Assembly (NCBI GenBank): GCA_964415245.1
Contig: CAYQAJ010000335.1
Span: 1-5,097, forward strand
Origin: CAYQAJ01 sp964415245
GTDB lineage: Bacteria > Planctomycetota > Planctomycetia > Pirellulales > Pirellulaceae
Reading direction: 5' to 3'
DNA: 5,097 nucleotides
Shown here: positions 1-5,097 of the stretch, in pieces
Layout: each line of letters begins with the position of its first letter
Position numbering within the stretch: the first letter of the stretch is position 1
Notes under the pieces: model-generated
Databases searched by the model: none
What the model was told of the DNA's origin: nothing
The model's input: the letters and a program-made list of their open reading frames with translations, nothing else
Position numbers and translations under genes: made by a program

Positions 1-2
1 TC

Positions 3-1265
3 ACCGTCTCCGTTTACGAGAACACCGTCGCGCCCGGCGAAGTCGCTCGGATTCGCTCCACCTACGAAGTCATCGAAGAAGGGCCGCTCCGCTTTCCTCA
101 GGGGCATCACCAGCCGCTCGCCTTCCTATATCTGCGAACGCCCGAGGGGCAGACGATTCTTTATCCGCAGCGTGGCGTTTCGCCCGTCAGCTTTCGTGCG
201 CTCGAAGTCGCCGACTACCGCCGGTTCTTCCTCCTCAAGAAGGGACTCGGCGGGCCGGCGGTCTCTTACGACATTCCGCTCACCGATCCGTCGCCCGAGT
301 GGCACGACTCGGAATCGCTCAAATCAGTTTTGCCGAACCTTCGCGCCGAAGGCGAGTACGAGGCGTGGGTCAAGTTCACCATTCCCCAGGTCGACGGCGC
401 CCCCGACGACGCCTGGCACGGCAGCGTGCAGACGAAGCCCATCCGATTCACCGTGCGCGATATCGCAATCGCCGATCGCCGCGCCGAACCAACGGCCGAG
501 CAGAAGGCTCACCACGAAGCGTACATGAAGTACATCGTGGCGCTGCGCAATGGCGAGGACGTTCATCTGCCGGTTCTCGAAACGGAAGAGTTCCCGTCCT
601 GGCTCTCGCTCGACGACCGCGTGCAATGGGCCTTGCTGCGAACCGAGAACGAAGGCTTCGCCCGCTATGCCGTCGAGCTGTTGCGCAAGCACCAGCCGAC
701 CGACGAGGGCGACGAGTACCCCAAGTGGTGGGCCAACGTCGATTTCTTCGTTGGGCGCCGCGCGTACCTCGATCACTATCAGACCAATACGCTGCGGATC
801 GTCGGCCCCTATCTCGACGATTATGCCGCGGTCGCCGCCACCGAGTTGGAACGTTCGGTGGCCGGGCTCGAAAGCGGCTCGTCGATCGGCGGGCACGGCC
901 GGCTCAACATGCTGCTCGACTACGTGGAACTCAAGCCGGATAGCCCGATCCGCAAGCGGCTCGAGAAACTCGCCCGCAAGTACGCCAAGATCCCCGCCGA
1001 CGCCAAGCCCCTGGATCACATGACTCGCTTCCGACTGGCAACCGCGTGGAAGACGCTCTACGGCCTGGATATCCTCCGCAACGGCATGCTATTTAGCGAA
1101 GCGACCGACATCCTGGGCCAGCCGACTTCGCGGGACGGGCACACGGTCGCCTGGAACTACGGCACCGATTCAAGAAAGAGCGAAAGCGGCGTAACGGGCA
1201 AGCTCAACATCGACGGCGACCGCGTCACCGTCATCTTCACCAACCGCGACGCCTGGCGGCACTGA
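3..1265 (+). CDS. Partial hypothetical protein: Ig-like domain, helical middle, C-terminal BamE/SmpA-like motif (5' end outside window)
   Basis: The frame is open from the first complete codon at position 3 to the TGA at 1263-1265, so 420 residues are visible and the true start lies upstream. An internal TTG at 330 could be read as a start, but the same frame continues uninterrupted before it with ordinary protein sequence, so I treat the gene as truncated by the window edge. Residues (window numbering) 1-158 look like a beta-sandwich: alternating hydrophobic strands, a Y-E-A-W-V-K-F-T strand near 117-125, and an ending of the form K-P-I-R-F-T-V. Residues about 163-355 are mostly charged and helical. 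Residues 358-420 resemble a BamE/SmpA-like fold: G361...S365-E-A-T-D-I-L-G372-Q-P374, then W384-N-Y-G, then a final strand around D404-G-D-R-V-T-V-I-F. No catalytic motif is visible. The secretion signal, if there is one, would lie upstream. I do not recognise a named family for the whole protein; the BamE-like reading comes from the motif only. Confidence 0.85.
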   Translation, partial: TVSVYENTVAPGEVARIRSTYEVIEEGPLRFPQGHHQPLAFLYLRTPEGQTILYPQRGVSPVSFRALEVADYRRFFLLKKGLGGPAVSYDIPLTDPSPEWHDSESLKSVLPNLRAEGEYEAWVKFTIPQVDGAPDDAWHGSVQTKPIRFTVRDIAIADRRAEPTAEQKAHHEAYMKYIVALRNGEDVHLPVLETEEFPSWLSLDDRVQWALLRTENEGFARYAVELLRKHQPTDEGDEYPKWWANVDFFVGRRAYLDHYQTNTLRIVGPYLDDYAAVAATELERSVAGLESGSSIGGHGRLNMLLDYVELKPDSPIRKRLEKLARKYAKIPADAKPLDHMTRFRLATAWKTLYGLDILRNGMLFSEATDILGQPTSRDGHTVAWNYGTDSRKSESGVTGKLNIDGDRVTVIFTNRDAWRH

Positions 1266-1349
1266 ACGCGAACACCAACGCGCACCATCATCGCGCGGAG
1301 CGTGCCGAGTCTTGTTGTGCCCTCCTCGGTGTTGTTGGTACGATTCGAC

Positions 1350-1378
1350 GTGACGACGTCGTCGCCGGCCGGTACAAT
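1350..1378 (+). promoter_or_regulatory. Candidate sigma-70-type promoter of the protease cassette
   Basis: A -10-like TACAAT lies at 1373-1378 (5 of 6 to TATAAT). A -35-like GTGACG lies at 1350-1355 (4 of 6 to TTGACA). The spacer is exactly 17 bp. Transcription would begin near 1385, giving a leader of about 47 nt before the ATG at 1432. The element sits in the only intergenic space upstream of the two-gene cassette, where a promoter is expected. It was found by eye against the enterobacterial consensus, and planctomycete promoters may differ. Confidence 0.4.
1352..1363. promoter_or_regulatory. 12-bp perfect palindrome overlapping the candidate -35/spacer (possible operator)
   Basis: GACGACGTCGTC is identical to its own reverse complement. 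It overlaps the last four bases of the candidate -35 hexamer and the start of the spacer, a classic location for a repressor site. A second palindrome, CCGGCCGG (1365-1372), fills the rest of the spacer up to the -10. In GC-rich DNA such palindromes can arise by chance, so the operator reading is an inference. Confidence 0.3.
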
Positions 1379-1420
1379 ACAAGAGAAGAGCTATCCGCAT
1401 CCTTGCGCCAGGAGAATACG

Positions 1421-1424
1421 GGAG
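1421..1424 (+). promoter_or_regulatory. Shine-Dalgarno for the 91-residue gene
   Basis: GGAG at 1421-1424, within CGGGAGC, ends 7 nt before the ATG at 1432. This spacing supports that ATG as the start. A second GGAG (1411-1414) lies farther upstream, too distant to be the main site. This is the clearest ribosome binding site in the window. Confidence 0.65.
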
Positions 1425-1431
1425 CTACAAC

Positions 1432-1707
1432 ATGACCGTACGGCGACCCAGATTGAGCAAAGAGGAACACGCGCGCGTCGGCGCGCAAATCTACAATGAC
1501 CGCGTGCGGTCGCTCGTCGAAGCCGGCAACCACGGACGAATCGTCGCCATCGACGTGGACACGGGGGAGTTCGAAGTTGCCGATGAGACGTTGGCAGCCG
1601 CCGACAAGCTACTCGCGCGACTTCCCGACGCCCAAATCTGGTTCGAGCGGATCGGCCACCGCGGCGTTCACCGCTTCGGCTTGGGAGGGACACCGAGCCG
1701 CTCATGA
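1432..1707 (+). CDS. Small hypothetical protein (91 aa), partner of the downstream aspartic protease
   Basis: This ORF has an ATG start with GGAG 7 nt upstream and ends in TGA at 1705-1707, overlapping the next gene's ATG by 4 nt (ATGA). The protein is soluble, with no signal peptide or membrane segment. Residues 8-31 form a charged helix (S-K-E-E-H-A-R...). Residues 36-50 look like two strands (R-I-V-A-I-D-V...F-E-V-A-D). Residues 52-64 form a second helix. Residues 65-83 carry P-D-A-Q-I-W-F-E-R-I-G and then V-H-R-F-G. From memory, small proteins with this layout (an I-A-I-D strand, a helix, PDAQIW, then I-G-x-x-x-V-H-R-F-G) occur in cyanobacteria and other bacteria next to small clan AA proteases. 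No function is established that I can name. The tight coupling suggests that it works with the protease, for example as substrate, inhibitor or partner, but this is inference. Confidence 0.88.
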   Translation: MTVRRPRLSKEEHARVGAQIYNDRVRSLVEAGNHGRIVAIDVDTGEFEVADETLAAADKLLARLPDAQIWFERIGHRGVHRFGLGGTPSRS

Positions 1708-2075
1708 TCACCGGAAAGGTGAATGCCGAATTGGAGGCGATCGTTCGTCTCGAGGTGGCAGGTCCGAACGGGCGGCGGCACGGCGTCGACGCGGTAATCG
1801 ACACCGGGTTCAGTGGCCACCTGACGCTGCCCGATTCGGTGATTGATTCTCTCGCCTTGACCTGGTTGGGCCGCGAACCGGGAATCCTGGCGGACGGACG
1901 CACCGACTTGTTCGAAGTATTCGCCGCCGAAGTGCTCTGGGATGGAAACCGGCGAGCAATTGAGATCCAAGCGGCCAACACACAGCCGTTGGTAGGCATG
2001 AGTCTGCTTCACCGGCATTCGCTGTTCATCGACGTTGCAGACGGTGGCCGTGTCGAGATTTCCAAAGCGTTGTAA
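1704..2075 (+). CDS. Clan AA (retropepsin-like) aspartic protease, 123 aa
   Basis: This is a small cytoplasmic protein of retropepsin-like fold, of the single-lobe size expected to dimerise so that each subunit gives one catalytic Asp. The active-site motif is A-V-I-D33-T-G-F-S-G at residues 30-38. The strand before it (residues 10-30) is rich in hydrophobics, as in the family. L-A-D-G at 62-65 falls where the flap is expected. The second hallmark, a hydrophobic pair before Gly, is P-L-V-G-M-S-L-L at 95-102. The C-terminal strand around 107-119 (L-F-I-D-V...V-E-I) completes the fold. The length is normal for bacterial single-domain members. The ATG at 1704 overlaps the previous stop as ATGA, so translation is probably coupled. 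A purine-rich GGGAGGGA at 1683-1690 lies upstream but is too far to be an ideal ribosome site. The natural substrate of this bacterial group is not known to me. The family assignment is firm from the motifs; activity is inferred. Confidence 0.92.
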   Translation: MITGKVNAELEAIVRLEVAGPNGRRHGVDAVIDTGFSGHLTLPDSVIDSLALTWLGREPGILADGRTDLFEVFAAEVLWDGNRRAIEIQAANTQPLVGMSLLHRHSLFIDVADGGRVEISKAL

Positions 2076-2142
2076 TTTGGACGCCGCATTCCCCACTCGT
2101 AGCCTCTGTTGGCGAATGGACACCGCAGGCGTACGCAATCGC
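2076..2142. other. Convergent intergenic gap without a clear terminator
   Basis: These 67 bp separate the stop of the plus-strand protease from the stop of the minus-strand small membrane protein. A weak inverted repeat, AGGCG (2127-2131) with CGCCT (2140-2144) and an 8-nt loop, overlaps the minus-strand stop codon, but no T-run follows on either strand. I see no convincing intrinsic terminator, so termination may be factor-dependent, or the two transcripts may overlap. Confidence 0.4.
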
Positions 2143-2574
2143 CTACGGAGGCAAAATCGCGCAGCGAAAAACCTCGATCTTGTCGTCCGGGTAGAACACG
2201 AGTCCCATTACGATCGGATTGTATTCGAAATCCGATGATGTCCCCCAGTAGACCACCCGTGACGCCTTCGCAAACGCAGGTAGTTTCTCATCAGGTTTCA
2301 AAGGCACAAAGTCGATGCTCCCAATCGGCGGCGAGGGCGTATCACTATCGGTATCCAGGATGGCGGGACCGAACCGCTCATTGATTTTCGCAATCGTGAG
2401 CTTGCCCACCGTGACTTCATTCAGAGCCCTGAGAAGCTCGGCGTCCCTGGAGTTTTCATCGTTCATCCCGGCGCTCGTCGCGTAGCAATAAACGATGAGT
2501 ATCGTGGCTAAGGCAACCGCTGCCATGGAGGTCATTCTGGCGCGTTCCGCGATGCGATGAAGTCGTCGAAACAT
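2143..2574 (-). CDS. Small membrane-anchored or exported hypothetical protein with a BamE-like motif, 143 aa
   Basis: This ORF begins at ATG 2574-2572, 30 bp after the stop of the large transglutaminase/esterase gene on the same strand, so the two are probably co-transcribed. Residues 1-13 are basic (R-R-L-H-R...E-R-A-R). Residues 15-36 are a hydrophobic segment (M-A-A-V-A-L-A-T-I-L-I-V-Y-C-Y-A...) that is either a signal anchor or a signal peptide ending near A35. The Cys at 30 is preceded by Tyr, so it is not a lipobox. The rest should lie outside the cytoplasm. The motif G57-K-L-T-I-A-K-I-N-E-R-F-G69-P-A, followed by V-V-Y-W-G (107-111) and L-V-F-Y-P-D-D-K-I (125-133), matches the G-x-T/S...LG-x-P / W-x-Y / F-x-x-x-G/D-K pattern of BamE/SmpA-like domains, though only loosely. 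The Shine-Dalgarno is weak. Internal ATGs at residues 14 and 17 are alternative starts but would shorten the basic region. Base composition is about 54% GC by hand count over 2161-2580, lower than most of the upstream gene. Function is unknown. Confidence 0.8.
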   Translation of the reverse strand: MFRRLHRIAERARMTSMAAVALATILIVYCYATSAGMNDENSRDAELLRALNEVTVGKLTIAKINERFGPAILDTDSDTPSPPIGSIDFVPLKPDEKLPAFAKASRVVYWGTSSDFEYNPIVMGLVFYPDDKIEVFRCAILPP

Positions 2575-2604
2575 TTTCGAGTATTCCCAGAATATCGAAG
2601 ATTG

Positions 2605-5073
2605 CTATTTGGACCTGCTGGGTAGTTCCACCTTCACCTCGCCGCTGAAGATTGACTTGGGGTCGCCGCGTTCGGACAGCGTCTTAGCCAATACCGCGAT
2701 CGTGCGTGACACCGCGCCGCTGAATAGCTGCTTACCCTCGCTGGTGATCGTAACCGGCTTGTCCATGTCGAGCATCTCGTCGCGGAAGCGCACGATCAGT
2801 CGGTCGACGTCGGTTGCTTTCACGTCGATCGTTTGGCCGTCGCGATTGGCGGTGACCAGGGCGCGGCCGCGGAATGCGTCGGGCTCGACGGCGAGCCAGT
2901 AGAACCGCGTGTGCGTTACGTCGTCCTGCTGCCACACCACGCGCTGGGGCAGTGTCTTGCGCGTGTAGCGGGCCATCCACGGAATCGCCATGGCGTCTTC
3001 GCGGTCGAGCCAGTGCCCCTTGCCCTCGTAGATCTTCACCAGGTGCACGTAACCCTCGGGGTCGGCCTTGTTCAGCTCGTCGAGTTTCTTGCCCCACTCG
3101 GCAGCCACCTTGTTGCGGTTGTAGGCGGCGTCGTCGGCCCCCACTTGAATGATGAACGGCAGATTCCGCAGACCCAGCGGCGAGGCCTCGTTCGGGTGGC
3201 CGGCCATCATCGCCGCGGCAGCCAGGCGATCGGCGAACCGCGGAGCAAGTTGATACACGCCGTCGCCTCCGGCCGAATAGCCCAGGACGTACACGCGGTC
3301 GGGATCGACCTGCTCGAACACGATCAGGTTTTCGATTAAGCGGTCGAACAGCCGGTCGATGTGATCCTGGTGCCACATGTTCCACGTGTCGGTGGGCGCC
3401 CGCGGCGCGACATACACGCCTTCTTTCAGCTCGTAGAGCCGCTTCTGATTCTCCCACTGCCCGTCGTTCACCTGCTTGGGCGCCCCGCCGCCGCCGTGCA
3501 TGGAGATATACAAACTGCGACCGCCGGCCGGCTTGTCGCCAAACGTTTTGTAATAGAACGGCATCTTGAGCTCGCCGTCGGTAAGCACGTGGTCCTTCAT
3601 TTCAGCGGCGCGAGTGCGGCGGATTTGCTTGACGTGGTCGTCCCACAGCAGGCCTTGCGCGCGAGCGGCATCGGCACGCGACAGCGATACGGCGGCGAAC
3701 GGCTGATCGGCCAGCGGCGGACGCCTTTCGGCGTCGAGCGCCAGATACTCTGTCAGCGAGGTCAGCGGATCGGACGATTCGGCTGCTACTTCCCTTAATT
3801 CTTCGCGCTTGTCGTCGCCGTTTTCGTCGGCCCCACTCCCGCACTCGGTGTCGTTTTGGCCTTCGCGTTCTTGGCGGACTTCGCGGTTATCTCCGTCGTC
3901 GACATCCGCGTCCCCCAGAATGATCGTCAGCGGCGTATCGCGCTTCTCGGCGACAATGACCTCAAGGTGGATAGCCTCGCCCAGTCGCATCTCGACGTCG
4001 TACTCCTTGCCAAGCTCCAGTGGGACCGTGAGATGATCGTTGGCATCGAACCGTTCGTCGTTGGTCTTGCCCTCGAAAACAAACTGGCCATCGGCATCGG
4101 TAATCGTCAGCGATGCCGCCTGCCGCTTGCCCCCCTTCGAATCGAGCACGCGGAAGCTAACGGCCACCATTCCCTCGCGCAGTTTTTTGGTACGCTCGAC
4201 GTAGCGGTCGGTCACATTCACCGCATGCACGTAGTCGATGCGGCGATCCCACACCAGCGGGAACCTTTGGGGCGTGCGCTGAAAGCTGGAGGCGTAGATG
4301 GCGTGCCGCGGGTCGTCGCGCTGAGCCTCCGATGCCCGCTGCTCGAACCACGCGCTATCCAGCACGTCGCCGGCCGGTTCGCACGCGCCGGTGAAGTGCC
4401 AGCCGTCGTCCCAGATTTCGACCCACGAATGATTGCCGCTCTTGTCGGACCACAGCGGCGTGCCCACGAACCGCGCCGGCACGCCCACCGCGCGGCAAGC
4501 GTCGATCAACAGCACCGACAACCCCGAGCACGACGCGGTTTTCGCTTCGATCGATTCGTAGGGGCTCTGGTCGGGCTTGGGGCGGTCGGTCGAGTAGCGC
4601 ACGTCGAGCAGCCCGAACGCCTGCTTGTTCAACAGCACGGCCGCTTCGGTCGGCGTGCGGGCATCCTTGACCAGCGGCATGAACCGCTCGAAGAAGTCCT
4701 TCCGCCAGTCGTCGCGCCGCTCGTTGACGCTGGCGTAGGGGAGCACGTTGTTGAGGAAAACCTCCTCGGGCACGGAGTCCTTCCAAGACGCCTTCTCCCA
4801 AGCTTCGTACGCGAATTGCACGTTGCTCAAGAGAAACTCGGCCGAAAGACTCGTCAAATCGCGGTCGGGCATGTTCTCGACCAGAAACTCCATGCCAGCA
4901 CGATGCTCTGCAGACACGTCGTCGAGCGCGTTTTCGATTTCACCGCGATTTTCGCCAGCCCGCTTAAGCGCCGCTTCGATCTCCTGGGAACGCTCAGCGG
5001 CACTTACCAAGCAATTGCCCGCGAAGATGGCGATTACTACCGCAACCACCAATGGCCCACTCAGTTTGGTCAT
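2605..5073 (-). CDS. Exported transglutaminase-like / alpha-beta hydrolase (esterase) fusion protein, 822 aa
   Basis: The N-terminus has a signal peptide (hydrophobic core about 7-23, likely cleavage after S-A-A26), so the protein acts outside the cytoplasm. Residues 30-140 are helical and include F-L-V-E-N-M-P (63-69), typical of a subgroup of bacterial transglutaminase-like proteins. Residues about 140-240 form the transglutaminase/papain-like core: nucleophile Cys182 in S-C-S-G-L-S, His215 in N-H-S-W-V-E-I-W, and G-A-C-E232-P where the third, acidic residue is expected. Residues about 300-385 look like a beta domain. Residues 386-435 are a strongly acidic, low-complexity linker. Residues about 500-705 form an alpha/beta hydrolase resembling PHB-depolymerase-type and esterase-D-type enzymes: oxyanion region H526-G-G-G-G, nucleophile Ser600 in G-Y-S-A-G-G, Asp647/648 in G-A-D-D, and His687 in G-K-G-H-W. 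Residues 710-822 look like a C-terminal beta domain. Both catalytic centres appear intact. The ATG at 5073 fits the signal peptide; no good Shine-Dalgarno precedes it. The gene leads the 143-aa gene. Substrates are unknown; amide and ester cleavage is inferred from the folds. Confidence 0.93.
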   Translation of the reverse strand: MTKLSGPLVVAVVIAIFAGNCLVSAAERSQEIEAALKRAGENRGEIENALDDVSAEHRAGMEFLVENMPDRDLTSLSAEFLLSNVQFAYEAWEKASWKDSVPEEVFLNNVLPYASVNERRDDWRKDFFERFMPLVKDARTPTEAAVLLNKQAFGLLDVRYSTDRPKPDQSPYESIEAKTASCSGLSVLLIDACRAVGVPARFVGTPLWSDKSGNHSWVEIWDDGWHFTGACEPAGDVLDSAWFEQRASEAQRDDPRHAIYASSFQRTPQRFPLVWDRRIDYVHAVNVTDRYVERTKKLREGMVAVSFRVLDSKGGKRQAASLTITDADGQFVFEGKTNDERFDANDHLTVPLELGKEYDVEMRLGEAIHLEVIVAEKRDTPLTIILGDADVDDGDNREVRQEREGQNDTECGSGADENGDDKREELREVAAESSDPLTSLTEYLALDAERRPPLADQPFAAVSLSRADAARAQGLLWDDHVKQIRRTRAAEMKDHVLTDGELKMPFYYKTFGDKPAGGRSLYISMHGGGGAPKQVNDGQWENQKRLYELKEGVYVAPRAPTDTWNMWHQDHIDRLFDRLIENLIVFEQVDPDRVYVLGYSAGGDGVYQLAPRFADRLAAAAMMAGHPNEASPLGLRNLPFIIQVGADDAAYNRNKVAAEWGKKLDELNKADPEGYVHLVKIYEGKGHWLDREDAMAIPWMARYTRKTLPQRVVWQQDDVTHTRFYWLAVEPDAFRGRALVTANRDGQTIDVKATDVDRLIVRFRDEMLDMDKPVTITSEGKQLFSGAVSRTIAVLAKTLSERGDPKSIFSGEVKVELPSRSK
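3769..3918 (-). other. Acidic low-complexity linker between the two enzyme halves
   Basis: Residues 386-435 of the 822-aa protein consist mainly of Asp, Glu, Gly, Asn and Arg, with acidic runs such as D-A-D-V-D-D-G-D-N and D-E-N-G-D-D-K. The segment separates the beta domain after the transglutaminase from the start of the esterase half. It is probably disordered and flexible. Asp/Asn/Gly-rich stretches in exported proteins sometimes bind calcium, but no regular repeat of a calcium motif is visible. The reading frame is intact across it. Confidence 0.7.
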
Positions 5074-5097
5074 CGTCGAATGCCCGGAGAATGTAAT

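Noticed and set aside
324..1019. 231-codon open frame on the minus strand inside the first gene
   Set aside because: It lies entirely antisense to a longer open frame with recognisable protein features. Long antisense frames are common in GC-rich coding DNA, and its translation shows no motif.
1279..1297. CGCGC/GCGCG hairpin (9-nt loop) after the first gene as a terminator
   Set aside because: The stem is only 5 bp, and no T-run follows; GC-rich short stems are expected by chance here.
1555..1569. A second D-T-G triplet in the 91-aa protein (residues 43-45), suggesting it might also be an aspartic protease
   Set aside because: The triplet is followed by Glu rather than the usual small residue, it lacks the downstream hydrophobic-hydrophobic-Gly motif, and the predicted strand/helix order does not fit the fold. 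Chance similarity is more likely.
1391..1999. 202-codon minus-strand open frame opposite the protease cassette
   Set aside because: The plus strand carries a DTG protease and a well-placed ribosome site. The antisense product is Arg/Ser-rich low-quality sequence typical of a shadow frame.
2127..2144. AGGCG/CGCCT inverted repeat at the convergent junction as a bidirectional terminator
   Set aside because: The 5-bp stem with an 8-nt loop is weak, overlaps a stop codon and has no flanking T- or A-run.
2485..2487. Cys30 of the 143-aa protein as a lipoprotein attachment site
   Set aside because: The residues before it are I-V-Y, and a lipobox needs Gly, Ala or Ser directly before the Cys.
2833..3339. 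168-codon plus-strand open frame opposite the esterase domain
   Set aside because: It is antisense to the conserved G-Y-S-A-G-G and H-W catalytic regions and has no recognisable domain.

Overview
The window is GC-rich DNA, mostly around 60-65% GC, whose genes suggest a planctomycete of the Pirellula/Blastopirellula type or a close relative. The reasons are several exported or membrane proteins of unknown function, a very large secreted transglutaminase/esterase fusion, weak or absent Shine-Dalgarno sequences before some genes, and a small clan AA aspartic protease cassette. The assignment rests on gene style and remembered protein families, not on a marker gene. No rRNA, tRNA, insertion sequence, CRISPR array or phage gene is visible.

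Layout, left to right. (1) Positions 3-1265 (+) hold the 3' part (420 residues) of a gene that begins before the window. It has an Ig-like beta domain, a helical middle and a C-terminal BamE/SmpA-like motif, and its function is unknown. (2) A 166-bp intergenic region carries a reasonable sigma-70-type promoter with a perfect 12-bp palindrome across its -35 end and spacer, followed by a clear Shine-Dalgarno. (3) Positions 1432-2075 (+) hold a two-gene cassette joined by an ATGA overlap: a 91-residue protein of unknown function, then a 123-residue retropepsin-like aspartic protease with the DTG catalytic motif. (4) A 67-bp convergent gap has no convincing terminator. (5) Two genes on the minus strand, 30 bp apart, form a probable operon read right to left. 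The first (5073-2605) is an 822-residue exported protein that joins a transglutaminase-like domain, a beta domain, an acidic linker, a serine esterase domain and a C-terminal beta domain. The second (2574-2143) is a small membrane-anchored or exported protein with a weak BamE-like motif.

Functionally, the minus-strand operon looks like an envelope or extracellular enzyme system. One polypeptide carries an intact Cys/His papain-fold centre and an intact Ser/Asp/His esterase centre, which suggests it acts on a substrate with both amide and ester bonds. The aspartic protease cassette lies between this operon and the first gene, has its own promoter, and shows no obvious link to either. The features most worth follow-up are the double-enzyme fusion, the protease/partner pair with its palindromic promoter, and the BamE-like motifs in two genes on either side of the cassette.
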